64,000 nucleotides of DNA. It comes from Salisapilia sapeloensis (Eukaryota > Oomycota > Peronosporomycetes > Peronosporales > Salisapiliaceae). Positions 42,727-54,416 of the stretch are shown in pieces. The DNA is taken from the NCBI GenBank assembly GCA_023334545.1, contig JAADVB010000005.1, positions 62,001 through 126,000 of the forward strand, written 5' to 3'. The notes beneath the pieces are model-generated. The model was not told the DNA's origin. It worked only from the letters and a program-made list of their open reading frames with translations, and ran no database searches. The translations under genes and the position numbers were made by a program. The number at the start of each line of letters is the position of its first letter. Position 1 is the stretch's first letter.

Positions 42727-42917
42727 ATACCTTCTCGGCCTTATGGCTAAGATCAAGTGTAGTATCTGTTCTAATCAGTGTGAAAACTGATTTCCGGAAT
42801 ATTTTCCGGATCTATTTCACATTCATTTTTAGAATTGGTCGACTCGGGTTCAGCTTGCTGTGCTCGTGTTGACACCGGTCTCAACAGGCTTACACTCCTT
42901 CCTGTTTGAGGCCACCC
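42727..42917 (+). ncRNA. U2 spliceosomal snRNA
   Basis: The first 50 nt are almost identical to eukaryotic U2. ATACCTTCTCGGCCTTATGG is followed by GCTAAGATCAAGTGTAGTAT and CTGTTCTAATCAG. GTAGTA is the branch-site recognition sequence. Stem-loop IIa is visible (ATCAGT...ACTGAT), IIb (TTCCGGA...TTCCGGA), then the Sm site (ATTTTTAGA) at about 42827. Stem IV is GGTCTCAACAGG pairing with CCTGTTTGAGGCC around a loop (CTTACACTCCTT). About 190 nt, like human U2 (188). The 3' end is approximate. The gene lies alone between coding genes. Confidence 0.93.
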
Positions 42918-44236
42918 CTCCATTATCTCATTACCTCTACTTCCATTATGTATTCTTTTTCTCTGGATTGTTACCTGATGTACTCCTACTACTCCCCGTG
43001 TTTTTGTCTTAAGCTTATTCAACTCCGTTACGAGAAGTGCTATTCGTGGTATGTTGGACTGGGCTAATGGATCAGTATGACATTGTTCCGATCGGTCAAT
43101 GCGTAATAGACGATTTTTTAAGCGAGACTAAATGTCGGAGCACTGAGAGTTTGAAGCTACAATTTCTTGTGTGGCAGACTTTGTTCATCTTGCTTCATGA
43201 AGCACTTGGCTTTGTCCGTGCTGAATTTTTTTAATTAAGGCGCCGAAGCACGCTCGTGTCACTTTTTCGAGTACTTCGCTCACGCTGCCTTGACCGAGAA
43301 TAGTCGACCTGCTTTGTGTCATTTCGTAAAGATGCTTTGATAGAAGATCAAGTTTTATTTTCCTGGCTGTGGCTGAATATATGTACAAGTACTGAATGCT
43401 AGTGATAGGCATACCATTTCATACCTGCGGATAACTTCACTCACGATGCTGTATCCTCTCCTTAAATTGCCAAATCTGTGGTGCTCGTTGCAACTCATCC
43501 ATATAATAATTTTGAAGGCTAGACAAGGTTTGCTAGATAAGCATGTATTGCATTGAAATACCCTGTGCTAAGAGACAATTCTCCAGCTTCATCCATACAT
43601 ACATTTTCGCTGCATCGCGGTAGATTCATTTCACCTAACTGTTACGGTCTCATCGCTACGTTTCCATCACCACTCTACAATGAGCACCTCTGCTTGGCTA
43701 ATATGCTCCAGAAAATGACACAAATTTTCATTTGTACGTGCACCCACTCTTTGCGCTTCAAAATGCGCGAAGTTCAGAAATTTGTCTAGGTTACCATTCA
43801 GACCGAAAATTGTTTTTGGTGTTTATTCGATGTCATCGAAGGTAGACGTTATCTTGCTATTTTATGCCCTGCTCATCGACTTCAACGCAGCGTTTCGTGA
43901 AATTTTATGCTGATTAGAGCAGGGACAATCGCGGATTGCGCTTTGAATGGACAGGTTATGCGTTCCTATCCCTTGCATAATTTTCTTCTGCATCTCTCGC
44001 GGGAAGCCGCATGCATCAATACGATACAAAAATGATACAATGATTATCATTACCTTCTCTAGGAGGTTACCATGACGTCTGATTTGTTGGTTCTTGCTCA
44101 ATTTGGTTTGGTACAAGGGATCAGCTGAGCTATTAAGGCTATAGGAGATTATGCAATGTAAGATTTATCTTGAAAGTGTTTGGAAGAGAAAGTCGATGCT
44201 TTGCTAACACTCTTGTTCTAATCTCATTCACCAATT
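42918..44236. other. 1.3-kb spacer, nothing firmly recognised
   Basis: AT-rich, with short scattered frames only. I looked for U1, U4, U5, U6, 5S rRNA and tRNA signatures and saw none. A short minus-strand frame at 44116-43862 is possible coding debris but has no resemblance to a family. Confidence 0.45.
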
Positions 44237-47200
44237 CTATGTTTTCTCTCTCCTCTCTGGTCTCTTCAACTCCAAATCGTGCTTCTTCAGCAAAATCGGT
44301 TTCTTCCACGACGATTCTCCTGTGACTTTATCAAAGTAGTAGCACTCTCGATTTACTGTATCCCACAGCTTTTCAACACGGTTATGGAGATTTCGATGTA
44401 GCTCAAGTCGAGCATGTACATATTGAAAGAAGTTTTGAAGTACACTTGCAGCTTCTTCACGATTGATGATGTGGTACTCTCGTTGGCGTTGTCGCCGAAC
44501 TCGTACAAACATGCTTGCCAACAACGCAGGCTTTTCCCATCGTACATCTCCAGTTTTCGTGTTGTGGTAGTAAAAGTGACGGGTCACAGGATCAAATATC
44601 TGCTCATACGCATCTGCAAGAAGTTCCTGTACCCGCTTCTGAGCCATCCTTGATCGTAGCAACGATTGAATGGCTGTCGCTGCAGTATCCGGTGTCAATT
44701 GTTTCCGGTAGTTTTCCAAGTGCTGCCATTTTCGCTTGCGTCTTGCCCTTTCACTCATTGTCGACTGCAGAAGACGAGATGGGTCCTCAAGGTCACGGGT
44801 ATCGACTAGCTCTGGTAACTGCTTTCTTCGACTCGTAAATGTGTTTGGTGCCACCGACATAGCATCAAAGGTTAAATCCCAGTGTCCAAGTAAAAGTGGT
44901 TTAATCCAGGAAGATGTTCCCAATACCCGATCGTAATAGTATGACTGCTGACTGCTATTATCTACTAACTTTCGATAACGATGGCGAAGCCGCTCAAATA
45001 AATGTTGGCGGGTAAGATATTGCCGAGCTAATGCCTGGATTGTGGAGGCCGCATAGTCCATCGGATCTTCGTACAAAGCCATCCTTTGCTCTCTCCGAGC
45101 CTTAATTTCACGGTATCTCTTATTCGTCATTCGTTGTTTGCGACTGCGTCGAAGTATCTTGTTGCCGCGTTCTCTGAACAGTATTGGCTTAGTCCAGCTC
45201 GATTCATACGTGAAAAGATTGTAGTAGTAATGTCGCTTAGACACCGTGTCGTATATCTTTCTGTAGCGAGAACGAGCTAAGCGACGTATAGCATTCAAGG
45301 CGCGATGAGTCCGGAACGCACGTTGAATCATTTTTGCGGCTGCATCAGTTGACATGCGGGCTAAACGCTTTCGCCGTTGTATTTCAATCGGATCACCCAA
45401 ATTATACAAGCGTTTACACAATGCCGGTTCCTTCCAAATGATGGCAACTCTTTTTTCGTTACCACTCTCTTTGTCCTGTTCATTTGCCAACGTGTCGAAG
45501 CTATCGGCTTCCTCTGGCAATAGCGCCCGTTTTCGTTTGTAATAAACCTCTCCTGTCTCCATGTTACAGTGCTTGTCGTACATTTCCATAAGTTTATGCC
45601 TGCACAACTGTCGCGCTTGACGTTGTCGCCAATAGCTCTGCAATACGACTGCAGCGTCTTTTTCTGTCAGTGGTGGGAGTATAATTGGTATTTCATCCGG
45701 ATCTCTCATAGGGATATCGACATTGGATGGCAAACCTTTCGGCAGTTCCCACGAAGTCCGATTCGTCCAGTGATTGAAGTAAAAGAATGTGTCGTGCTTG
45801 ATACTATATACCTTTTGGTAGTGACCTGCCTTTAACCGCTGCATAAACCTTCGTGCACGCTTGGCACGATACATACATTGTAGCTTTCGAATTGCTTCAT
45901 ACTCGCTGAGTGGTATCTCTGGGGGCCTTTCGCCGTGAAGATCTCGATCGTGACTGCACTGCCTGCAACGCCATATCTTCAACGGAGCAGGATTGAACCC
46001 ATCGCACCTCCAGCAGACTCGGCACAAAGGATGAAGCAAAGTTTCCATGTCAATCGCATCAATGTTTGCTTCTACTGTTTGCTTCTTCCGTTTTTGTGCA
46101 ATTCGATCCACCGCTGGTGCTAAACGTGTCGGTGGTAACGGCTTTCGATGGTCCCTCTCGCCACTGAAGCATGAAGAGGTAAGCGGAGGTGGGGGGATAC
46201 GGCCCAGATCCAAACGAGGCACTTCGACGGGCTTTACCCGCCACAACCGTGCGACTTCCTCACCTTCATAGCTTGCTTCAGTGCGAGCAGCAGTGTTAAA
46301 GACCGTAAAATTTCGCCCACAAGATAGTGATACGACTCGATTAAAAGTTCGATAGTCCGGTAGTTCTAGTCTAGTTGGTGTCGGAGAATAACCCACGTAG
46401 CTTCCCCATGTGTACACTCGATTTTGCGAAGTAAGTACTGCTGTGTGGTGCTGCCCACAGGCAATTTGAATGGCAAATTCCTCATCTAATACAATTTTGT
46501 GTGGTATTCGAACTACTTGAGGTTCATGCAGCAGTTGCGTCGATCCGGTTCCAAGCTTACTTGTGTATACATCAGAGATAATAAGATGAAAGAGATTGAT
46601 AAAGGTTTAAAGTATGCTTACTTGGCCGTAGATACCAGTTCCCCATGTATAGACCCTGCCACCCAAGTCTATCGTTGAATTTCTCTTTTCTCGTGCAATA
46701 CAAGCATTGTGCCAAGTACCACATGCTATATCAACAGCAATCCTGTCGCGAAGACAGCCCTCCACACGTGATGGCATTCGCTTATTCTGGCCAGCAAACT
46801 TTGTCCCATGTCCTAAACGGCTTCCATCGTTACACCCCCAAGTATAAACGCGCCCATCTTTCGACAATGCTAGCGTGTGTAGAGCTCCACAAGCAACTTT
46901 GGTTATTGGAATACACTGAAGGCCATCTACTTGGCAATAGTAAAATGGTTTTGGAAACAACTCCTGGACCGTTCCTTTATCTTTAAAGCCGGTAAGAGAA
47001 GATGGAGGCTCTTTTTTGGCAGCAGATGATGGAAGAGATAAAGCTGCAGTACCTCCGAGCGATGCTGTTGTTGGGGCTACATGAAATTTACCTAGTTGGC
47101 CGAACGTATTATTTCCCCAGCAGAAAACTACACCATCATCCCCAGCGACGCCATTGCAGATTGCTACCCCATGCAAGCTCCCACATGCAATCCCAACGCT

Positions 47201-48328
47201 CTTGTACCGCGAAATCGATAGCACAACGGTTGGTGGATTACTTGTCACTTCGTCTGCGGTCTCAGCGCCAAACCCGAGTTCGCCGTGCGGATTGTCACCC
47301 CAAGAGAAGATCTCATCATCGGTTAAAGCGAGTCCATGTGAATCACTTGCTTGGACATCTCGCACATGCTCCGTCTTAAGAGACCGAAGGAATACTGGAG
47401 GTACGAGCCACTCCGGCGCTCGCTCGGTTTTAGGTGGTGGCGTCGGCACAGATAGCGATGGGCTGTACTTGCCCAATGCAACTGCCGTCTTTCGAATAGT
47501 TTTAGATGCAGTCATACTAGGTGCTTTTGTTGTTGAGGATGGTAATGTGATAGCTATACCCTTGGGTGACATTAGAGGTTTTGATGCTGCAACGACTTGA
47601 GCTTGTGAAGCGGACCCTCCAGATCTGCATAGCCATGAAGACCCTTCATCTGCATCAATTGCGTATACAGCATCAGAGTTGGATGACTTCAAAGTAGGAT
47701 ATACATCAAGTTCACAAGGTTAGTTCGAGGTATCGAAATCAATATTAATTTTGTCCACCGTACTGCAGAGATCCGAGTGAAATGCTTTCCTTGCAGTGGC
47801 CGAATTTCAGTCAACTCTGCATCAGGACGTGCTTCACAATAGTATACATCTCCTTGAGCTAATGCCGCAACAGGTTTAGTTTTAGCAATTGCATTGAGAA
47901 CAATCAAAAGTACCTTTGGCGTGTTTGTGTCGGGCAACAGCAGCGGCCTGTCCTGCTAGATCATTCGCTCGAGCATGCTGATCTAGCCATCTTTGAATGC
48001 GCCCTATGAGAAATATCTTTTTGCCGGTGGATGGCAGGTTTAAGGACAATGCTAGCAAGCGAAGTTCGTCATATGACTTGGTCCGAAGGTCAATGCGACG
48101 CCAGTGACCTCGTGCACGAACACGATGGAAAGCTTGAAGCGATCGAAAAGTGCTCTTAACATCTGCACGAGTCATTTGAAAAGCACTTCGCAGTAGATAG
48201 CTCCGGAACCTCTTTTGAATCATCGTTGCAGCAATTTCCCGCCGGCGTTTAGCCCGGCCAGGTTTCCATCCTACATCCAGCTTTCTTTTGACTTTTTTCC
48301 GACCGTCACTTGCACCACGATTCCACAT
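44237..48328 (-). CDS. Composite protein: IQ/SAP-like start, RCC1 repeats, then alternating WW and IQ motifs (4 exons)
   Basis: Exons 48328-47914, 47852-47764, 47686-46622 and 46555-44237 give 1295 aa. The first exon has an IQ motif (ATMIQKRFRSYLLRSAFQ) and a SAP-like helix pair (KSYDELRLLALSLNLPSTGK). RCC1 repeats cover about 250-600 (IFSWGDNPHGELGFG, VFCWGNNTFGQLG, VYTWGCNDGSRLGHG, VYTWGTGIYGQ joined by splicing to LGTGS). A Cys pair motif (CRVCWRCDGFNPA) follows. The C-terminal half alternates IQ motifs (AAVVLQSYWRQRQAR, AAKMIQRAFRTHRA, AASTIQALARQYL) with degenerate WW domains (FFYFNHWTNRTSWELPKG, YYYNLFTYESSWTKP, FYYHNTKTGDVRWEKP, CYYFDKVTGESSWKKP). Calmodulin and Pro-rich partners are implied; function unknown. 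Confidence 0.85.
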
Positions 48329-49868
48329 GGAGTCTTTGTGATGTCATTTGAAGCTAAAATGTTTATCGTCCGTTTCATTCATGCTAAGTGGCTCATGAAC
48401 ACCGCCTACAAATGAAGGGCTGTTTCAGGTTCCTAATAGTATGCTCGTCAACTTTGTCGCGAACTCTTATGATTTGAGGATGTCGAGACATGATAAGTGC
48501 AGTTTGTCGAGCGAAGATTCTAATTTAGTAGTCTTCTACATCCGCATATTAAGGCCGTGTACGATGAGCGGATACTCAAGTATGATGCAAGGCATTCAAG
48601 GCATTCAAGGCATTATGTGAACAAATACACAGAAATTGTAATAGGATTGAATACCCAAGTCTTTGGCGGTTCATCCTATTCTTACGTCGCTATCCACCTT
48701 TTCCTTCCTATCCACGTACATCGACCGTTTCTCTGTCGTGCTTTGGTGGGAATATTGTCGAGCGTATCGCGGTGTATCAACGAAAGTCACTCAGGTTGAA
48801 GTTTCATTCGATTTACTTGCAACATTGAGCTCTTCGCTGTTTTACTGGGACGAATACAGTACGAGTTGTAAATATTGATCAATTATGTCATCCACCACTG
48901 TACTACGTCTGTTCCGAAATAATAGCGAAGAGTTAACTAGCGCAAGTAAAGCGAAGAGCTCACTTAGTCTTTCGCGCACTTTTTCAATTTTGCACACTTC
49001 GAACACCAGGCATGCCTTGAAGGCTTCTCGAAGATGGTTTCCTCACGATTGCATCAGAGACGAAGACCCTGATATAGACTAAGGCTATGAAGCGGCACCT
49101 CCATTGGTACCATCGATCACTTGCATGTTTACCCCACTTTCGAGAAAAGTTGTACTGAAGTACTACGTTGGGTTTCCAATGACAAGTGGCAAAGCAAATT
49201 CGGCTACTGTCAGCGAATGCAGAGTTGCCCGATTCGATCATCATGAGTAGAATGGCAAGAGATGAATGCCCAACCTTGCCGAACCGGTATTTAGCGTGAG
49301 CATGGTCTAAATGTTTTGCGTAAGTGTGTTTAAGGGTACGCCAAGGTCAAATCAAGGCGATAACAGACGACTTAACTGGCTTAGCAAAGAGTTACTCTAT
49401 TGAGCAGAAGCAAAAGAATGGCATGGGAAAATGACGACAGTAGGTGTACTCGATATAGCTTCCGACTAGTAGCTTGGTGGGAAAACTAAACTCATAAAAG
49501 ACAAATCGTAAAGATAGACCAAGTCCAAGTATCTTGACATGTTGATTTCCGTATATAGTCCAGTATGAAATCCTCAAGTAAAGTGATATCTTTCAGTTTT
49601 AAAGTGGATATTTTCGAACAATTTTGATTCCAATCTTTATAACTCAGCAAACAACGCCGTCTTGAATCATTTTTGCTTAATAAAAAGGCTTCACTACCGC
49701 CCTCGTCCTCTACGACTACCCTGTATCTAGTTCAAACTCGATCACAATTCTTTAGTATTCTCTCGAACGAATTCATAGTCAAGCAAGTTTCACTCGTAGC
49801 AAAACTGGTCTTCCTTTCATCCAAACTTCTACCAATCTTTCAAAACCAAACGCCATCTTCTAACTCTG
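48329..49868. other. 1.5-kb spacer without recognised gene
   Basis: Lies between two minus-strand genes. Short frames only, none resembling a family. Contains one short tandem repeat, listed separately. Confidence 0.45.
48589..48615. repeat. Three tandem copies of a 9-nt unit
   Basis: AAGGCATTC is repeated three times in a row, the last copy ending in TTA. A minor microsatellite in non-coding DNA. Confidence 0.85.
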
Positions 49869-52800
49869 TTAAAAGACACCGACGCACCAGCGTTGGTACC
49901 GGTCATACCAATTCGTTCGCCAATTATCCAACGACGCATCAATCAGATCGTGGACAAAGTCTTCACAGGCGCTAATATCCAAATCCGGTCGGAACCGATC
50001 CGCCAGCTTCTCCACGGCAGCAATCGGGTCTCCTCCAAAGCACGGAAGATGTTCATTCCCAGGAATCATCATCTCCACCAGCAACAGCAGTCGATGCCGA
50101 TACTTTCTCGCGACAAGGAACGCTCGTAGACACAGCGATCGATACCTTCTAAACGTCGCTGAGCGAGGCCCGCCCATGAGTTCGACAAACTCAGTCGTGA
50201 GTTTAAACGGCGCCTGTTCAAAGTCCATATTCCCCGGATTATTCCCCAAGAAGAAACCAAAGTCAATATGGATGATATGTCCTTCTGCATCTACGAGCAA
50301 ATTGCCATTATGCCGATCCTTCACCTGTAGCAAGTAGCAGACGATCGAGTATCCCGCGAGACTACTCACAAAGTTCGCTCGAGCGCGTTTAAAGCCAGAG
50401 GATCCACGTGGACCAAAGCGTCTCGTGAAGAAATCTAACAGACTCGTGTACTCGAGATCATTGCGTTTCAGCGAGTCGATGGAAATCGTATCCGAGATAG
50501 CTTCTACTAGTCCTGCAGTCGCTGATGTTGCGATCACATCGTAGGGACGTAAGAAGACCGAGAGCTTGGCTTCATCAAAGAGTTTCGAGAACTGTCGAAT
50601 CAACTGAGACGCAAGTTGCTCCTGTCTCAAATCGTCATTCGCTTTGACGATGACAGGCAAGAGTCTCCATCCCGGGAGATCACCAAAGGGAGAAGTCGCT
50701 TGGATACGTCGCTCCTTCTCTGCCCAGCGCTCTTTGAAGATGACAGCTGGAGGTTGATCTTTACGACGAACCATGTCCATGGACGGAGAGAAGACACTGG
50801 ATGCATCTTCATCTTCCGCTAGTTTCGAATCCCTTTCGGATAAAGACAGAAGGAATCGATCCGTGCTGTCGTATCGAGCTAGTCCTCTCGGAGACGACGC
50901 TTTCGAATCTGCTGATCGAGGCGACAGTTCATCACCATCCGACACTTGTGCCCACGTCATGTCGTTCGTCAAGTCATTCGAGTCCTGCGGCATATCCTGA
51001 CTCCATACGTTGCCACTATCCTGTGCATACGAGTTGTTCGATTGGAATGTATGTGGTGTCTCGGACGTCGCTCGTCTCGGGAATGGTTCGATAGATGCAC
51101 CTGCGCCTATCTCGAGTCTCGACATGGCAGACGATGATCTTGAATTCGTTGCCGAATGGCTTTGCGATCGACCCATCGTCGGCTGGGACAATGGTGGTGC
51201 ATCCTCTGTCTTCTGTTCAAAGTCATCCGTCCTCCTGCGTGGACGCTGTGGTACTATATCTTTATCCTGTTCTCCTATCCACTGTCCTCCAGCAGTCATA
51301 CCGACAGACGCACGTCGTACGAGGTTATCTAGAAAGCCATTCAATATCTCCGTTGACTGTGCCATGGACGAAGAGATCGTATGTGAAAGAGATCTCATGC
51401 GTGGAATACGTGCTGGTTGACTTTCACTCCAGAAACCAAGTGTCGAGTCGTCAGGTGTACCATTGTTAGTCGTAAAGGCACTGCTTATATGACCCTGACG
51501 AGGTGTCAGCATATCATGATGTCCTTCGCTTGTTTGTGAATGATCGAATAAAGATCCGAATTTAAAACGATTCTTCTTGTCTGCTGTAGCTTTTGACAAA
51601 TGGTCCGGAGACTCATAGTCAATGACTTCAGCACATAGGAGAAAAGGGACACGCTCCCTCGTACTAAAGGTAAAGCTTTCACCGACGTGAATGTGTTTAA
51701 TCGTATGACGAGAGTTACCCACAGGGATGTAGAGTGCATTGCTTGGAAGGTATTGACTCTGTAAGTCTTCCAACCACGCACGTAGCATGTCGTTACGACG
51801 ATTGATACTGATGGAACGGAGGTTGGATGAAACGTTCGCGAGAGCGTTCAAGAAAGTCGTCTCCTGTTCAAACGGATTCCTTTCTTCCTCTTCACTTTCG
51901 CGACTCGAATGGCCACTTTCGAGCGACATACGAGCGTCTGCAAATGTGTTGTACTTTTCTTCCGTTGACGTTAACAGCGCTTCGGATTCTTGACTACTGC
52001 CAGAATGACGAGATGGACGACTTGTCTGTTGAGCTCTCTGCTTCTGTAGTCGATGTTGCAGCATCGTATTCGCTGCTTGTCGAGCGATACCACGTGCTGG
52101 ATCTAGTCCTCGATCAGATACTTCTTCAATCAGCATATTGACTCGCTTTGAGTTCTCGTCACTCGCAAACGACTTGTTGTCGAGACAGTAGGACTGCAAG
52201 TACCACAACATCTTGTGCGCAAACACATGCGACCTATACACCTCGTTAGATATTAGTCAAAGTGTGTCAAGTAGAGCTTACGTACGTGCTGCATTTCTCC
52301 AAGAGAAGGATACCGAGCTGCGGACTTTGCATAAATGCTCCGAGTAGTAGGAAACTACACATCTGAGGAAGATAGAACTCGAATTCAGACGGATGCTGTT
52401 CATATGCGATAGTCAGTCCTTCCACAGCGCCTAATTCATTCTATTAGACAAGTCGATCTATGTTTATACACTAGAAGAGCATACCGTCTCGATGAGCGTA
52501 TAAACGCACGAGCGCTTCGAACGTCGGGTCTGTCTTTCGTCGTTGAAACTGCTTGACGAGACGCGTCCACTTTTGCTGCCATCGTTCTCTTCGAGATAAA
52601 CCACCTTCCTCCTCTAGCTCTTCTTCCGTCGGAACGGCTAGTTTTTCATTTAAAACGTCTTGGAGCAACGAATCGTCTGCTAATCTAGCTCGACTCTTGT
52701 TGAGCCGGAGGAAGTAGACCAACTGGATGGAGCAACTAAGCACCGCGAGCGTCGAGAGTAACAAGAGGTACTGCAGTCCCCACTTTTGCTGTCGTAAGAG

Positions 52801-53118
52801 TGCAAAGCTGTCTTTTTCCTGCCAATACACCAAGACTGGGGAGATGCTAAAAACTGTCAAGGTCAATTGAAATAGCACAACGAGGAGGAGGAAACGGCGC
52901 GTCGCCGGCGCACGCTTCCCCGCTCGACGCACAGCGAGGAACCAGATGAGACGAGCAACGGACAGGACAACGACTGCACACAAGGACTGGTGAAAGTGTC
53001 GAGCGCTTTGCAGATCATGCTCGACGAACGCATAGTCGCGATACAAGGCTGGCAGACCAAAGTACACGACGGGTATTAAGAGCTCTGAGAAGACGGCGGA
53101 GAGGCCGAACGCTCCCAT
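49869..53118 (-). CDS. Phosphatidylinositol 4-kinase (IIIbeta type) with N-terminal membrane domain (3 exons)
   Basis: Exons 53118-52485, 52430-52286 and 52233-49869 give 1047 aa. The second intron is placed at 52 nt. The first ~130 residues hold four to five hydrophobic helices (SELLIPVVYFGLPALY, SLCAVVVLSVARLIWFL, FLLLVVLFQLTLTVFSISPV, YLLLLSTLAVLSCSIQLVYF). A helical LKU-like segment follows (AVEGLTIAYEQHPSEFEFYL, LGILLLEKCS, FAHKMLWYLQSYC), then a long Ser-rich linker. The kinase domain ends the protein: DDLRQEQLASQLI, the catalytic loop KDRHNGNLLVD, the activation loop HIDFGFFLG and SACEDFVHDLID. It makes PI4P. Yeast Pik1 and human PI4KB have no membrane helices. Confidence 0.88.
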
Positions 53119-53378
53119 ACTAAGCTTTAATATCTAGATGAACCTACGACTTGGAGATAAATAGGGACGGCGTGAAGGACAGCAAGGTGGGCGTGGTAGA
53201 GAAATAGATCGCTTGCCTTGCTTTCGACGTTGCAAAACACCCGTGATCGACAAAAATAGCATCATATCACAACAAAAGATATAGAAATGAACACCGCATT
53301 ACGAGACATCAACGCACTTCGGCGCTTCAACACCCGACCAGCCACTTGCCATGGCAACAAGACATGTATTTACCAAGT

Positions 53379-54112
53379 CTATCGAGGACCGTACTTCCCT
53401 CCGCCACGGCCTCCACCTCGACCGCCGCCACGGCCGCCTTGCCATCCACCTGTAGGAGGCTTGGGCTTCCCAGCTAGCTCTACCTTGATCGTCTGCTCTC
53501 GGAACTCGGAGCCTAATGTCATACAAAAGTTAGTACAAGTACCAGTGGTATTGTATGGAGAGAAGTACCATTGAAAAACTGTGGCGCGGTGCGTGCAGCA
53601 TTCGCGTCTTCATACGTGATCACAGCGTCTCCTTTGACCGCACCACTATCGTCCGTGTAAATCTTGATCTTGAATGGCCATTGATCCTTAAATCCTCGCT
53701 TCTGCTTTTCACGAGCAATGACGCCGAGTGCACCAAACGTTTCTTGGAGTTCATCCACTGTGACGTCTGTGGGTAGACCAGAGATGTAGATCCTGGACCA
53801 GGTCGGATCCTTTTCAGCCTCTTTTTTCGGATCCCAATCATCCGACGTCTCCGGCTGCTGTTCCCGTGGAGGATTGTCTTCGCGCGGCTTTCGCACTGGA
53901 GATTGCCTCCGACCATCATCCCGATCCCTTCTGCTGCGATCGCGATCACGATCACGGTCCCGATCGCGAGACCGTTCTCGAGGTCGAGGCCGTTCCCGAG
54001 CTTCTGGAGATCGGTCGCGACTGTGACGCCGATCTCGCGACCTGTCAGACCTACCAGACCTACCACGGTCACGGCTGCGACTGCGTGGACGATCCCGACT
54101 ACGTTCGCTCAT
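53379..54112 (-). CDS. FET-like RNA-binding protein: RS/RD-rich, RRM, RGG tail (2 exons)
   Basis: Exons 54112-53569 and 53512-53379, intron 56 nt, 225 aa. The first ~70 residues are Arg/Ser/Asp dipeptides, SR-protein-like. One RRM spans about 105-193 (RNP2 RIYISGLPTDVT, RNP1-like region KGDAVITYEDANAA), with EFREQTIKVELAGKP after splicing completing beta4. The tail is GGRGGG repeats ending GGKYGPR. The RRM type with DSGAVKGDAVITYED resembles the FUS/EWS/TAF15 and HTATSF1 group. A role in splicing or transcription is likely. The RGG tail exists only in the spliced form; the unspliced frame ends in a short unrelated tail. Confidence 0.85.
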
Positions 54113-54416
54113 TCACAACAGTAGCTTGTAGTACACTTCCCAACCTTGTTGGCTGTGCGCTATGTACATGACATTTTCCTATTTCTATCCATTTCATATA
54201 TACTCGGTACATGTACATATAAATAAATTGCAAGCTGTCCGGCGTATTGTTATCGAGACAAATTGACACAAATTACTTGTGGACGAATGAAAGACCTAGA
54301 GTCAGCGCGTTTTACGACATAAACCGGAAGGCGAGTCCATAAAAAGCGAAGGAAGAGGAAGAAACGCCTCGTGCCTCCCCACCACCTCCTTTCGATCCTT
54401 TTAGACGGAGCTCAAG
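54113..54416. other. Divergent promoter region between RRM protein and CDC50
   Basis: 304-nt spacer serving both genes. A TATATATACTCGG-like AT tract occurs near 54198. No further motif recognised. Confidence 0.4.

Noticed and set aside
42918-44236. Further snRNA/tRNA/5S genes near U2
   Set aside because: No U1, U4, U5, U6, T-loop or 5S internal-promoter signature seen by eye; a covariance-model search would be decisive.
53287-53574. Plus-strand Pro-rich frame (PPRPPPRPP)
   Set aside because: It is the complement of the RGG-repeat tail of the RRM protein on the minus strand.
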